Source of the DNA: Campanula takesimana
Lineage: Eukaryota; Streptophyta; Magnoliopsida; Asterales; Campanulaceae
Reading direction: 5' to 3'
Assembly: GCA_026119855.1 (NCBI GenBank)
Contig: JAOWBW010000561.1
Span: forward strand, 1-64,000
Length of the DNA: 64,000 nt
Below are positions 11,882 to 21,973 of this stretch, piece after piece. Made by a program: the position numbers and the translations under genes. Each line of letters opens with the position of its first letter. Position 1 is the stretch's first letter. The notes beneath the pieces are model-generated. The model was not told where the DNA came from. It made no database searches and worked only from the letters and a program-made list of their open reading frames with translations.

Positions 11882-13384
11882 TCAAGATTGCTTTTTATAC
11901 TTTTCACACTCATTGTCCTTTTTGGTAAGCATGACTTCTAACCTAGCTATGGAGTCCTTTTGAGTATCACTTTCACTCGACAACCTCTCATTCTCAGCCT
12001 TTAATTTCAGATTGTCAGAGGTGAGTTTTTCATTTACCTTCTTGAATGCCTTGAGTTGTTCCATTCGCTTGGACCAATCTGCATGAAGCTCAGCATATGT
12101 ATTGTATAGATCTTCATATGTGGCACTATCCTCTTCTTCCTGTGATGATTCTTCAGATTCACCTGCAGAAGTGGAGTTAAAACAGGTATACACATTAGTA
12201 CCATTTGAGCTGACAACTGTGCTGACAGTTGACTGTTTATCTTCACTTTCAGATTCACTGTCAGATTCACTGTCAGAAAGGGAGGATTGTGATGATCGTA
12301 AAAATGACAGGTTTGCTGTCTGATCGTCATCATCTGAATCACTTAAGGTTGCAGAAAAACACTCATCCCTCTCTTTTTGAGTGTGTTAGCACACTCATTG
12401 GCATAGTGTCCGAATCCTAGACACGCTCTGACATTGAACGGACTCAATAGATCTTTTTGTTTTCAGAAGAAATTTGTTCTTACTTGTTTCTTTCTTAAAT
12501 GATTCAATCTTAGGGGAAGAAGCAATATCCTTATTGGAAAACCTTTGTTGACGTTTTTTGTTCAACATATTGTTGAATTTTTTAGAAATCAAGTCACATT
12601 CATCTTCCTCTAAGTTTGAGTCATCAATATCTTTTGATAATTCAACAAGATCTTTGACACAGTAAGAGCACTAGCACGAGCAATTGAATTTACTTTGCTA
12701 GTTTGTTGCACTTCAAGGTTCAATTCAAACGTAGTTAGAATACTTAGAACCTTTTCAAGACTCACGTCCGAGTATCACAAGTTTCTTCAATGACAGAGAT
12801 TTGATGTTAAATTTTTCTGGGAGAGTTCTTAAAACTTACTAACCAACCTTGCATTGGAGATGGATTCTCCTAATGCAAATGATTCATTTGAATAATCCAT
12901 TAATCTAGCAGAATATTCTTGAACAGTTTCAATATCTCCCATTCTTAAATTTTCAAACTCTGTCATCAACCTTCTTAACTTAGTTTGTTTAACACTATCG
13001 GACCCTTCACAATGTAGTTGCAAAATGTCCCAAGCATTTTTGCCACTGTATGGTTTTGAGAACAACCGATACAAATTAAAATCAACGTGATCAGAAATGG
13101 CGGCCATTGCCTTTCATTGAAATTTGCAAGGGCAATTTCCTCCGCATTCCAATCTTGCTCGGGTTTTAGAATAAAAATTTTTTCTTTCTTTTCTTCGTCA
13201 GACACAGAAGCTTTAGCTTTTGGATCAGCCACTTCCATGGTAGGGGATTTATTATATCCCACTAGAATGCTGACCCAAGCACAATGATCTATGTTTTGAT
13301 GTACATAGTCATCTTTGCCTTCCAAATGGTATAGTTTGAACCATCTAGAGTAGGCGGCTTATTACGAGTATGAGTACAGTCCAT
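11882..13384 (-). pseudogene. Sirevirus-type gag, broken
   Basis: The gag start at 13384 reads ATG... PPTLDGSNYTIWKAKM, the conserved opening of copia gag. The UBN2-type capsid region follows (NAWDILQLHCEGSDSVK, then KLRRLMTEFENLRM), with a frameshift near 13090 and more breaks around 12600-12830. A zinc-knuckle-like GFGHYANEC lies near 12390-12420, although its first cysteines are out of frame. Downstream are an acidic SDSESDSESE stretch and a Glu/Lys/Leu-rich coiled coil (about 11882-12190). A long gag tail with a coiled coil is typical of Sireviruses. Confidence 0.8.
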
Positions 13385-13426
13385 AATGACCACTTTCAAA
13401 GATCGATCTCAGTGTATCGAGACCAG

Positions 13427-13438
13427 GCTCTGATACCA
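13427..13438 (-). promoter_or_regulatory. Primer-binding site (tRNA-iMet type)
   Basis: On the minus strand, TGGTATCAGAGC lies two bases inside the 5' LTR. It is complementary to the 3' end of plant initiator tRNA-Met and would prime minus-strand DNA synthesis. It fixes the orientation of the element. Confidence 0.92.
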
Positions 13439-13440
13439 AA

Positions 13441-14133
13441 TGAAAGAAAATTAAGCGGCTAGGACTGTTTCTGGGAATTGACCGACTGTGTGAACAACTG
13501 TGTATTCAAACGTGCTAACAGTTGTCCAGACAGTTGTCCTGTCAGTTGGCGACGACCAAAAACTCAGAAACACAGAAACAAACGCAGCGGAAATTAAAAC
13601 TGATTAAACACTTCAGCAAGAAATACCTTGCTGGAATACTTTCATTACTAAAACTCTTTCAGAGTACAAAAGGATGAAAGAAACAAAAACAATTAAAGAT
13701 CAAAATCTATTCTATCTTGAATAGACTAAACATAAAAATACTTGAGTTCTTGATGAACAAGAACCTCAAGAAAAAACAAAAGACTCTCTTAAAATACTCT
13801 GTAAATTCGTCAGTTTACTGATGTGTGGCGGCTTCTTTATATAAGGTTTCTTGGCCGCTACTTCAAATCTCACAAGATCTTCAAGCAACCAATCAACCCT
13901 TCCTTTTGAGAGTCCACCTAAAAATAAAACACCTAAAATACACAAACACTTACCAAAGATAACTATGAGTATGTTAGTCAAGTAAATCAAAATAATAAAA
14001 ATTATCCTAAAATAAACTATTCCTAAATAATTACAACTAATTCCTAAAATAAATAAACTCTAAATATATACATTAATTAAATCAGAATCACAAAGATACA
14101 AAACTAAATATAAGAGTATTTCATACTCTTTCA
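13441..14133 (-). repeat. 5' LTR of the Sirevirus-like element
   Basis: A 693-bp LTR with ends TGAAAG and CTTTCA. The TATA box TATATAAAG (minus) is at 13835-13843. The empty hAT target, with a single TGTGTGGC, is at about 13821-13828. Words related to CAGTTGTC occur near the U5 side (13495-13545). Confidence 0.92.
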
Positions 14134-14290
14134 ATCTCATTTGCCATTTTTCATTGTCCCAAAAAGTTATTGTCATTTCTACAATTTAGGCTAAAATGTT
14201 CATAAACACAACATGGCTAGTGAAGCAAGTGTTGATAACCTTAAAAAGTTTGGATAGTCAAAAGTGAAGATCATTTTGGGACGGAGGGAG
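14134..14290. repeat. Stowaway-like MITE, interrupted by the Sirevirus-like element
   Basis: The body matches the intact MITE at 62695-62872 over nearly its whole length, including the words CTCATTTGCC and ACAACATGGCTAGTG. It ends GGGACGGAGGGAG before TA. Its first bases lie left of the retrotransposon: ATGATCTC ends at 6234, and ATCTC is the duplicated target. The outer left TIR is not recognisable, so the MITE was already damaged or truncated there. Confidence 0.7.
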
Positions 14291-14761
14291 TATTCATTAA
14301 TTACCTAAGCATACATATACCACCATTTCAGTACAGATAAAAAATAGCACAAATGAACTGGTGACCAAACAAATTCATACCGAATTGTTCTAGAGACATC
14401 AGGGAAGTAACATTCAATCTACATGAAAGCTATTTTCATACTTGCATCTATTTTCAATTTATTAAATTTCAGGTTCAAATCTTCCATGAAGGACCAAAAG
14501 AAATGTAATTGACATGTCTTAAGTAAAAAATATTTAAGGAACAACTCTTTCATAGTTGAAGCTTACAATTGCTTTACAAAATAATTGCATGAACAAACTG
14601 AAGGAACAAATGATGAAATGTAAGTGACTTGTGCTAATAGATTAAATATTCAAGGAAGAAATAAAAGGCCGTAGAATCAAATTTCAAAACTTAATTCAGG
14701 AAGTTACAAAATCTTCATAACTTTGAGTCAATAAAGTATTAAATCTGATTGCAGTAGTATT
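14291..14761. other. AT-rich stretch between two retrotransposons
   Basis: No gene was recognised. It ends with GTATT (14757-14761), which is duplicated at 23726-23730 around the next element. Before that insertion, this sequence was continuous with the region starting at 23731. Confidence 0.5.
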
Positions 14762-15246
14762 TGTCAGATCAATGTGGCTTGCAACACAAATAATTTGGTA
14801 CCTTCCATAAATAAAATCATAACTATGACATTAATATAAAGTATGGTCAAAATAGTCAATGTGTAGAATCCCTGAAATGTTATTTATTTATCTTTGATGG
14901 GCAAGATGGTAAATCAACATTGCTTTGGAATTGAATAGGTATGGTCCCTATTTGAAGTGTCATCATGTTTACTATATAAATGCTCCTCCATCAAGCCTTA
15001 AACTTACTTGATTCTTACTTTTCTCTCTACATACTCTCTTCATATATCTAGAAGAAATTCTGAGAAAACTTAAGAGACACTCTCATTTAGAAGATCATCT
15101 CCCTACATCTTCACCATCCTTAATCTCCCTTCAAGACACAATAATGGATTCAACAGGTATACATTTATTACATGCTTCCCGCTTCATCTTTCCTCTTTCT
15201 CTTACTTAAATATGAGTGTGGCATTCAGGGTTTAAAATTGTTCTAT
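14762..15246 (+). repeat. Left LTR, flipped relative to the element interior
   Basis: It starts TGTCAGATCAATG directly after GTATT and ends AATTGTTCTAT against the polypurine tract (AAGTGGGAG on the minus strand, 15247-15255). The TATA box TATATAAA is at 14973-14980 on the plus strand, so its promoter points rightward into the interior, antisense to the polyprotein. The canonical terminal CA is missing. Confidence 0.85.
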
Positions 15247-16800
15247 CTCCCACTTGGGTTGCAAAACAAATTTCTTCCTTTAAATCATAAGTACAACATA
15301 AATGATAACCCAAATGTGCACTTTGTTATCACTTATAACAATCTCGTCCATTAGCCATACAAGTATAGAACTAAAGGGGCAGTCGTTGTAATTGATCGTA
15401 ACTAAACCCACTATAATTACATATACTAATTCAACTAAATGACATAGATCAAAAGTATGGATGTGTAGCATGGATCTTAATGAATATATACATATTCTTC
15501 CAACTAGTCCAACTTTAACCAAATGAGATCAATAATAATAATAGAACAATAAAATTGAAGAAACAACACAAACTCCCACTATATTAAATGTTATCAAAAG
15601 TTGTTACACCCATATGAGCAACATGCTCGTGAAACACTAAAGGTGATAACTCTTTCATAAATGGATCCTCTAAATAGAGTTTGTTTCTATAAGTTGTATC
15701 CCTTTCGTTCATGTTGTACTCTTTTCTTTATAACAAGATAATTAATGTCTAAATCCATAAACTCTTTTTAGAGTACAGAACTGCTACCTGATAGTCATTT
15801 CTTAATTTGTTTTTCGACACTTGCTTTGACAAATTACAGTCCATTAAAACATATGCAGCCATTAACTAATGTCGGAATACCTAATGATCTCAAGATGATC
15901 CGACTTCAAAACATAGGCATGTAGTTCTTTAGTGTTTTATAAATACTTCTATCATTCTTTTGGCTGCTACTTAATGTTCTTTCCGGATTGCTTTGGTATT
16001 CCCAACATTTAATGTAAGATATACATATACATTAAGCTTCCTACTGTTGATGTAAGAGGGGAATTTTCCATATACTTGGATTCAAAATTTACTTTTAGGA
16101 CACTGTTTGAGACTAATAATGTCTCCTTTAAAATTAGGGGTGTCATGTGGTTTACATTTTTGCATGCTAAACCTTTTGTAATACCTTTCCATATGGCTTT
16201 GTGATAATCCTAAAAATATCTCGTGAGTGATCACGGTGAATTTGGATTCTTAATACAAAGATGCCTTACCAAGATCTTTCATTTCAAATAAGAAATTTCT
16301 TAGTTTCCTTATAAGGTTCATATCATTACTAGCAAGCAAAATCATCATCCATATATAAGACCAAATTATAAATTTACTCCCACTGAACTTATGGTATACA
16401 CAATCTTAATCAAGATTCTTTTCAAAACCAAATAAAAATAACTTGATTAAGTACCATTGATGAGAAACTTGCTTGAGTCCACAAATGGATTTCTTTAAAT
16501 TCACAAACTAATTGCTTAGTTTGATCCAAATCAACCATATATTCCTCAATGTCTCTATTAAGGAAAGTTGTCTTTATATCCATTTGATAAACTTCAAGAT
16601 CATAATATGCTATATGTGCCATAATGATCTAAAAGTGGTTTTAGAAGATACCGGAAAAGTGCTTTCTTATAATTAATGTCTTCCTTTTGAGTCAAATCTT
16701 TAACAATTAGATGGGCTTTATATCTTTCCATATTACCTTGTGAATCCTTTTGGTCATAAAGATTAATTTAATCCCAATAGGTTTCACATCTTTAGGTAAT
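15247..16800 (-). pseudogene. Copia reverse transcriptase and RNase H, degenerate
   Basis: The minus strand around 16420-16740 reads ERYKAHLIVKDLTQKE, then YDLEVYQMDIKTTFLNRDIEEYMV and QLVCEFK in nearby frames. These are the RT N-terminal motifs of copia elements (YKARLVAKG, QMDVKTAFLNG, YMVQP). About 16330 holds a match to the ILLASND segment that follows the YVDD box. Leftward to 15540 is the RT C-terminus and RNase H region, with many stops. Not functional. Confidence 0.75.
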
Positions 16801-17970
16801 GGGACAAGATCCAAACGTTGTTATCCTTATAGATTTAACCTTTCATTTATGACATTAATTTCCTATATGAGAATTAGAACTATTAATGGTTTCATGGAAA
16901 ATGAGAGACTCATCTCCCACTAAACCTAAGTGTCCTTTATTCTCGGCAATATACACTTCACAATTATCCGGATTTGCACTTTCTTCTTACTCTATTGGAT
17001 CTACCAAAGGGCAACCGGTTCTATCTTATTTTGAGGTTGTTGAATTTCCTTCTTATGATCAACATTTCCATGTTGTTCAATATTTATAGGGAAATCATAT
17101 TTATTTGAATTGTATGTTTTCTTGAATGTCAAGTTCAAAACTTGATATCCAATTGGAACTATGGGAAGTGGTATATAAATGGATTCCATACAAATGAATT
17201 CCTCTTCCTTTTCAAATTCAAAATATTACTCCAAATTCTCCCACTAAATTCAACATCCTTAAAAGAACCTAGCATTTCTCGTTTTTCAAAAGGTTCTAAC
17301 TTTCGGGTTGTAAAATTTATATATCCCCTAGTTCTCTCGGCTTACCCCATGAATAACTACTAATAATCTTACGTCTAACTTGCCCTTAGTAGACTTATAA
17401 AGTCTATCCTTATGCTAGACAACCCCATAAATGAATATGATTTAAGGACGAATAAGGAATGCGTCCTTAAATCATTAAGGGTTTATATTAGTAGCCTTAG
17501 AGGGAGCTTTAATGAGAATAAAGGTTGCGGCTTTAACGTATCGCCCATAATGAGTGAGGTAAGAGAAGTATAAAACATACTTATTACCATATCCTTAAGG
17601 ATTTCAATATGACTCTAGTACAATATTCATGCTAGGCGACCCGGCTCAATGTAGAGAGAGATAATCCCACACTCTTTCAAAATAGCGAGTAAAAAGGACC
17701 TAGACGTTGTTCCTTTTAACAATCATTCCAAAGATGTATACACCATCATGAATTACCCTAATGTTCTTAATAGTCTTCAAAGTTGATTTCCAACTTTGTC
17801 TTTATAAGACTTTACAACGTCCAAACTCAATATTTATGAAGCAAATAAATGTATTCAAACTAAGAGTTAGTCATTTTGAACATAATAACTATTGTTGACT
17901 TTTTCCATGAATGAATAATTAATGGCCTACAAATATCCGAATGCATTAGTTCATTGAGACACTTGATGCT
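16801..17970 (-). pseudogene. Copia integrase core and C-terminus, degenerate (left of the Mutator-like element)
   Basis: Next to the insertion, the minus strand has ILESIKCLNELMHSDICRPL, matching the start of the copia integrase core (LELIHSDICGPL). FEYIYLLHK and a degraded RVAWHEYC stretch follow. Stops and frameshifts are frequent. The other half of this domain lies right of the MULE, from 20819. Confidence 0.65.
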
Positions 17971-18179
17971 CTCGAGAATGGAATTATTCCTCTAGGGCCC
18001 CTGATCCGAGATTTTATTACAAATAAGGAGAGGCGAGATTAAATGCCAGATAAGGACTTGATCCGAGATGGAAATTCCGCAGACACCCCTTATACCCATG
18101 TGCCTCTCACATGACCTATTAATGAAACTTCTAAATACCCAAACTGCCCTTATCTCAATATAGAACCCTAGCCTCCCTC

Positions 18180-18356
18180 TTGATATTTTCACACATTCTC
18201 TCTCTCTCTCTCTCTAAAAATCAGACACACTCACACAATCAAACTTATCTCTCTAACCATTTCGGCAAATGTAACTCCGGCGACCTCATTCATCAACCAC
18301 CGGCCTCTCCTTCCAGATCTGGTCGGATCCTCTTCGGTCTGTACCAGATCTCACAC

Positions 18357-18392
<36 letters not shown>

Positions 18393-18930
18393 TCTCTCCC
18401 TCTCTCTCTTTGCCGGCTCCCACTTTCACCGGCACATCTCCGGCGTCCACTCCATCTCCGGCGAACTCATCGCATCCTTCTCTTGTTTCTCCGATCAACC
18501 ACAAAGACCACAGTTTATTCGATTATGACGGATTTAGCACAGATCTGGTGTCCCAAACCTCTCTTCGCCATCTTCTCCGGCCACCAGTCACATGTCCTTT
18601 CTCTAGCGTTCATCTCACCTGCCGCTTGTCCGACGTCTCATCTTCTTCTCCAGCCCGACGATCGGTGATTTCATGTCGTTTTTATGCAAATCTGAGTCGA
18701 CTTCATGGCACTTAATGATTCCTGTTAGATCTATGCCATAGACTGACCAGATCCTTGAGATTCCGGGTTCTATATCTCCAGCAATAAAGTCTCCGGCGGA
18801 TCTTTTTATTCTCAGGTATAGATCTGGATTGTAAAACACAGATCTGTCGTTTGACGCCATTTTCATCACTTGTGTTTCTCCTCACAGATCTCCCTCCCCT
18901 TCGCTTCTTCCGACAGTGTCCCCTTTGATT
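18180..18930 (+). other. GC-richer, gene-like segment inside the MULE
   Basis: Composition changes sharply here: CT microsatellites (18198-18216, 18356-18380), CA runs and many CTCCGGC/CCGGC words, as in the leader and first exon of a plant gene. Overlapping frames (18180-18668, 18410-18715) are low-complexity, and no protein family was recognised. Capture of a host gene fragment is the likely source, but this is inference. Confidence 0.4.
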
Positions 18931-19009
18931 CTTGGTTTATTCCTTGTCTGCTCGGCTTGTGGTGAAAACTTAGTTTGTTTTTCTGAGTTTCATTTGGCAT
19001 GCATTGTAC

Positions 19010-20625
19010 TGGATAATAATATCAAATGTGGAAAACACTAGAAAAATTACCATTCATAGGTCTTATAATATGAAAAAAGTGACTCTTGATAAATTGATTC
19101 TTAGTGTTATACTATATAAGACTCTACATTATTAATATATAAGACGTTTTACGATTATAAATGATTTTTTTTTTGTCAAATTATAAAAACGTGAAAAAAA
19201 TAACTCTTATACTTCAATAATAAGAGAACAACTGATCTTATGTGTCAATTATAAGACTTTGATTGAGTTTGACAAGATAATATTAACTTTTTTTCTAAAA
19301 AAATGAAAAAAGTGAAATTTTCGACTCTTATATGTTAATTATGTGTAAGTCTTATTTTAAGTTGTTCATAAGATTAAAGTCTTATTGAATCTGTTTATAA
19401 GACTTTGCTGACTAATATATGTATTATAAAAGCTATTTTCAGTCTCATTAAAACATGTTCATTTGAAACCTGTGTTCATAAGACTAAAAGTCTTATTGAA
19501 ACTGTTCATAAGACTTTTCAATCTCATTAAAACATGTTCATTTGTATCAAAATGGGTTTAATAAGACTTTAGTCTTATGATCAGGTTCAGACCATGTTCG
19601 TGAGACTTTTCAGTTTTGTTCGAGCAAAAAGTCTTATTAATGTTTATAAGACTTTTTGACTCTTATAAGAGTCAGTTATAAGAGTTTGACTGATGTTTGA
19701 CCAAGTTTGACCAATTTTTTATTTTTTTTTTGTAAAAAATGGAAAAGTGTTTTTGTTTACTCTTATGTGGTTAGTTATAAGAGTTTGACTGTCGCTTGAC
19801 CAAGTTTGACCAAATTTGATTAAAAAATTATTATTTTTTTTGTAAAAAATGAAAAAAATTAATTTTTGTAACTCTTATATGATAATTATGTCTTAGTTAT
19901 AAGAGTTTGACTGCTGTTTGACCAAGTTTGACCAAGTTTGACCAAAACATTTATTATTAGTTTTGTAAAAAAATGGAAAAAGTGAAATTTTTGACTCTTA
20001 TGTGTTAGTTATAAGAGCTTGACTACTGTTTGACCAAGTTTGACCATGTTTGACATAATGTTATTAATATTTTTTTCTAAAAAAATGAAAAAAACAATTT
20101 TTTTTACTCTTATATGTTAATTATGTGTCAGTTATAAGAGTTTGACTGCTGTTTGCCCGAGATTGACCAAATTTGACCCAAAAAAATATATAGTTTTTTG
20201 TAAAAAAATGAAAAAAAGTATTTTTTGTAACTCTTATATGATAATTATGTGTAATTAATAAGAGTTTGACTGTAGTTTGACCAACTTTGACCAAAAAAAT
20301 TGTTATTTTTTTTTGGTAAAAATGGAAAAAGTGATTTTTTTTTTTTACTCTTATGTGTTAGTTATAAGAGTTGACTATCGTTTGACCAAGTTTGACCAAA
20401 TATTATTAATATTTTTTACTAAAAAAATAAAAAAGTAATTTTTTTTTTACTCTTATATGTTAATTATGGGTTAGTTATAAGAGTTTGACTTCGGTTTGAC
20501 GGAGTTTGACCAAAACAATAAAAAAAAAAAAATTGAAAAAAATGAAAAAATTAATTTTTTGACTTATAATATAATTATGTGTAAGTTATAAGAGCTGACT
20601 AGGATTTGACCAAAAAAGTAAGGAT
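19010..20625. repeat. Tandem array with TTGACC words
   Basis: Degenerate units of roughly 110-130 bp repeat from about 19660 to 20620. Each has ACTCTTATRTG, TTATAAGAGTTTGAC, TTTGACCAAGTTTGACC and a T-rich spacer with GTAAAAAA. An upstream variant (19010-19660) repeats CTTATAAGACTTT-like words. Each unit has two or three TTGACC/TTGACT words, which match the WRKY W-box core. Confidence 0.8.
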
Positions 20626-20818
20626 GGGATGAGATATGAGGGCATTTTAGTCTTCTTGCATCTTTTTGCTGGTGAGGGCTGGGAGGAGATATGAGGGCAT
20701 TTAGTCTTATTGCATCTTTTTGCTAGTGAGGGGTGTATGAGGAATTTTTTATCTGGATTTTCCTTATTTGGATTTGAATCTGGGCTTAGGGGCCCTAGAG
20801 TCCAAGCCCCTCGAGAAT

Positions 20819-21141
20819 ACTATAATGTTTGTAAATTTACTTTAAGGCATTTAATGCAAAAGTATTTTCCAAATTATCAAGTTTGTTTAAGATTTTCCTT
20901 TAACATAAGCTTATCAATTTTCCTCTTGGAAATATGACCCAAATGCCTATGTCTAATGAAAATAAAATTTACTTGATAACTTTTGTTTTCTAGTTTTGGT
21001 TTTATTATTAAGGGACACATTTATTGTTTAAATAATGTCGAGTAAATAAAGAATACTTGACAAAGTACTAGTACCAACAACCTTGGAATTTAAAAATAAA
21101 GATCACAAAATGAACAAAATAACATTCTTTATTCAATATTG

Positions 21142-21187
<46 letters not shown>

Positions 21188-21480
21188 TTCCGTTCAAATG
21201 ACGGTACAACAAATGTATTATTTATACAAACAATACTTAGTACTTAACAATAACTGGAAAAAAAGTCCTTATGCTTAAAACTTTAACCGGATTCCCAGCT
21301 CCCATATAGATGAATCTCTCATCTTTACTGGTTCTTCGGTAACTCAGGCAATCCTACACAAACATACTTATGTGAGTTGTTGCACAAAAATCAGCCACCA
21401 TGTATATGTAGGGATTGAAACCAATTTAGCCTTATACAATACAAACAAGACCAAATGACTTACCTTTCTTAGCACGCCAA
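20819..21480 (-). pseudogene. Copia protease to integrase N-terminus, degenerate (right of the MULE)
   Basis: The minus strand reads FIRHRHLGHISKRKI near 20930-20965, the histidine-containing GAG-pre-integrase motif of copia elements (H..LGH.S). Downstream the integrase continues left of the MULE. A (TA)n run at 21144-21182 and stops break the frame. The protease motif itself is not clear; a degraded ATTHI-like piece lies near 21375. Confidence 0.6.
21144..21182. repeat. (TA)n microsatellite
   Basis: About 39 bases of uninterrupted TA dinucleotides inside the copia interior. Confidence 0.95.
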
Positions 21481-21973
21481 GCGTGATACTTAGGGCAGTC
21501 GAACTTCATGTGTGTAAGGTCCTTGCAAAAGAAGCATTTTTTTCTTTATGATCATTGGATGATCCCTTACGCTTCTTTTTACTTGCAACCGCAATGTTCT
21601 TCCTTTTTTTTTTTGTCCCGTGAGAAGAGGTAGATGCCAAACATCCCTCAATCATATCAAGGAATGTTTTAGCATCAACGTCCTTGGAGACACCGTCCAA
21701 AATGGTCTCCGGGACAACTATATTCATGATCATTAGGCTCACACGGTTGGAGCGTTTCCACTTCTCCTCATTTAAGCAATCTTCTTGAGTGCTTTCACTA
21801 GAGAGAGGAAGAGCAAACAGTTCCCTTAATGCATGATCTATGTCCATATAGCCTAAGATCATCATTAATTTATTTTTCCAAGTTTTAAAATTAGTCCCAT
21901 TTAGCATCGGTACTGTACTCATAGCAGTGATTACGGACGAAGCAATAAGTAAATCTGTTGGTTTTGAGAACAA
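21481..21973 (-). pseudogene. Copia gag with zinc knuckle, frameshifted
   Basis: The frame from about 21924 reads MSTVPMLNGTNFKTWKNKL and continues through the gag helices to a Lys/Arg-rich tail. The CX2CX4HX4C zinc knuckle (CFFCKDLTHMKFDC) at 21495-21540 is in another frame, so a frameshift lies near 21540. Opening motif, knuckle and position after the PBS all fit copia gag. The upstream codons to 21973 are probably leader. Confidence 0.78.

Larger units (their letters stand above)
6235..14133 (-). mobile_element. Sirevirus-like Ty1-copia LTR retrotransposon, degenerate
   Basis: The element is bounded by two direct LTRs with ends TGAAAG...CTTTCA and a perfect 5-bp TSD, ATCTC (6230-6234 and 14134-14138). 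Orientation is minus: the primer-binding site TGGTATCAGAGC, complementary to initiator tRNA-Met, lies beside the right LTR, and G-rich polypurine tracts lie beside the left LTR. On the minus strand the order is gag, protease, start of integrase, RNase H, then a long 3' untranslated region. Most of the integrase core and reverse transcriptase is missing, and the frames are broken, so the copy cannot be autonomous. The repeated polypurine tracts and the long gag with a coiled-coil tail point to the Sirevirus lineage. Confidence 0.88.
17980..20809. mobile_element. Mutator-like (MULE) non-autonomous element, possibly Pack-MULE
   Basis: A 9-bp direct repeat, CTCGAGAAT (17971-17979 and 20810-20818), flanks the insert. 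Its ends share an inverted segment, CTCTAGGGCCCCT, at nearly the same distance from both TSDs, followed by weaker matches (AGATT, CAAATAAGGA). A 9-bp TSD and ends starting GG fit Mutator-like elements. It splits the copia integrase, whose two halves resume on either side. There is no transposase. It holds a GC-richer gene-like segment and a long tandem array. Confidence 0.7.

Noticed and set aside
12034..12592. Several overlapping plus- and minus-strand frames in the gag tail
   Set aside because: Shadows of the broken gag coiled-coil and acidic regions.
18180..18715. 162- and 101-codon frames in the MULE
   Set aside because: They overlap each other, are driven by CT/CA runs and match nothing known. 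Described as captured-looking sequence instead.
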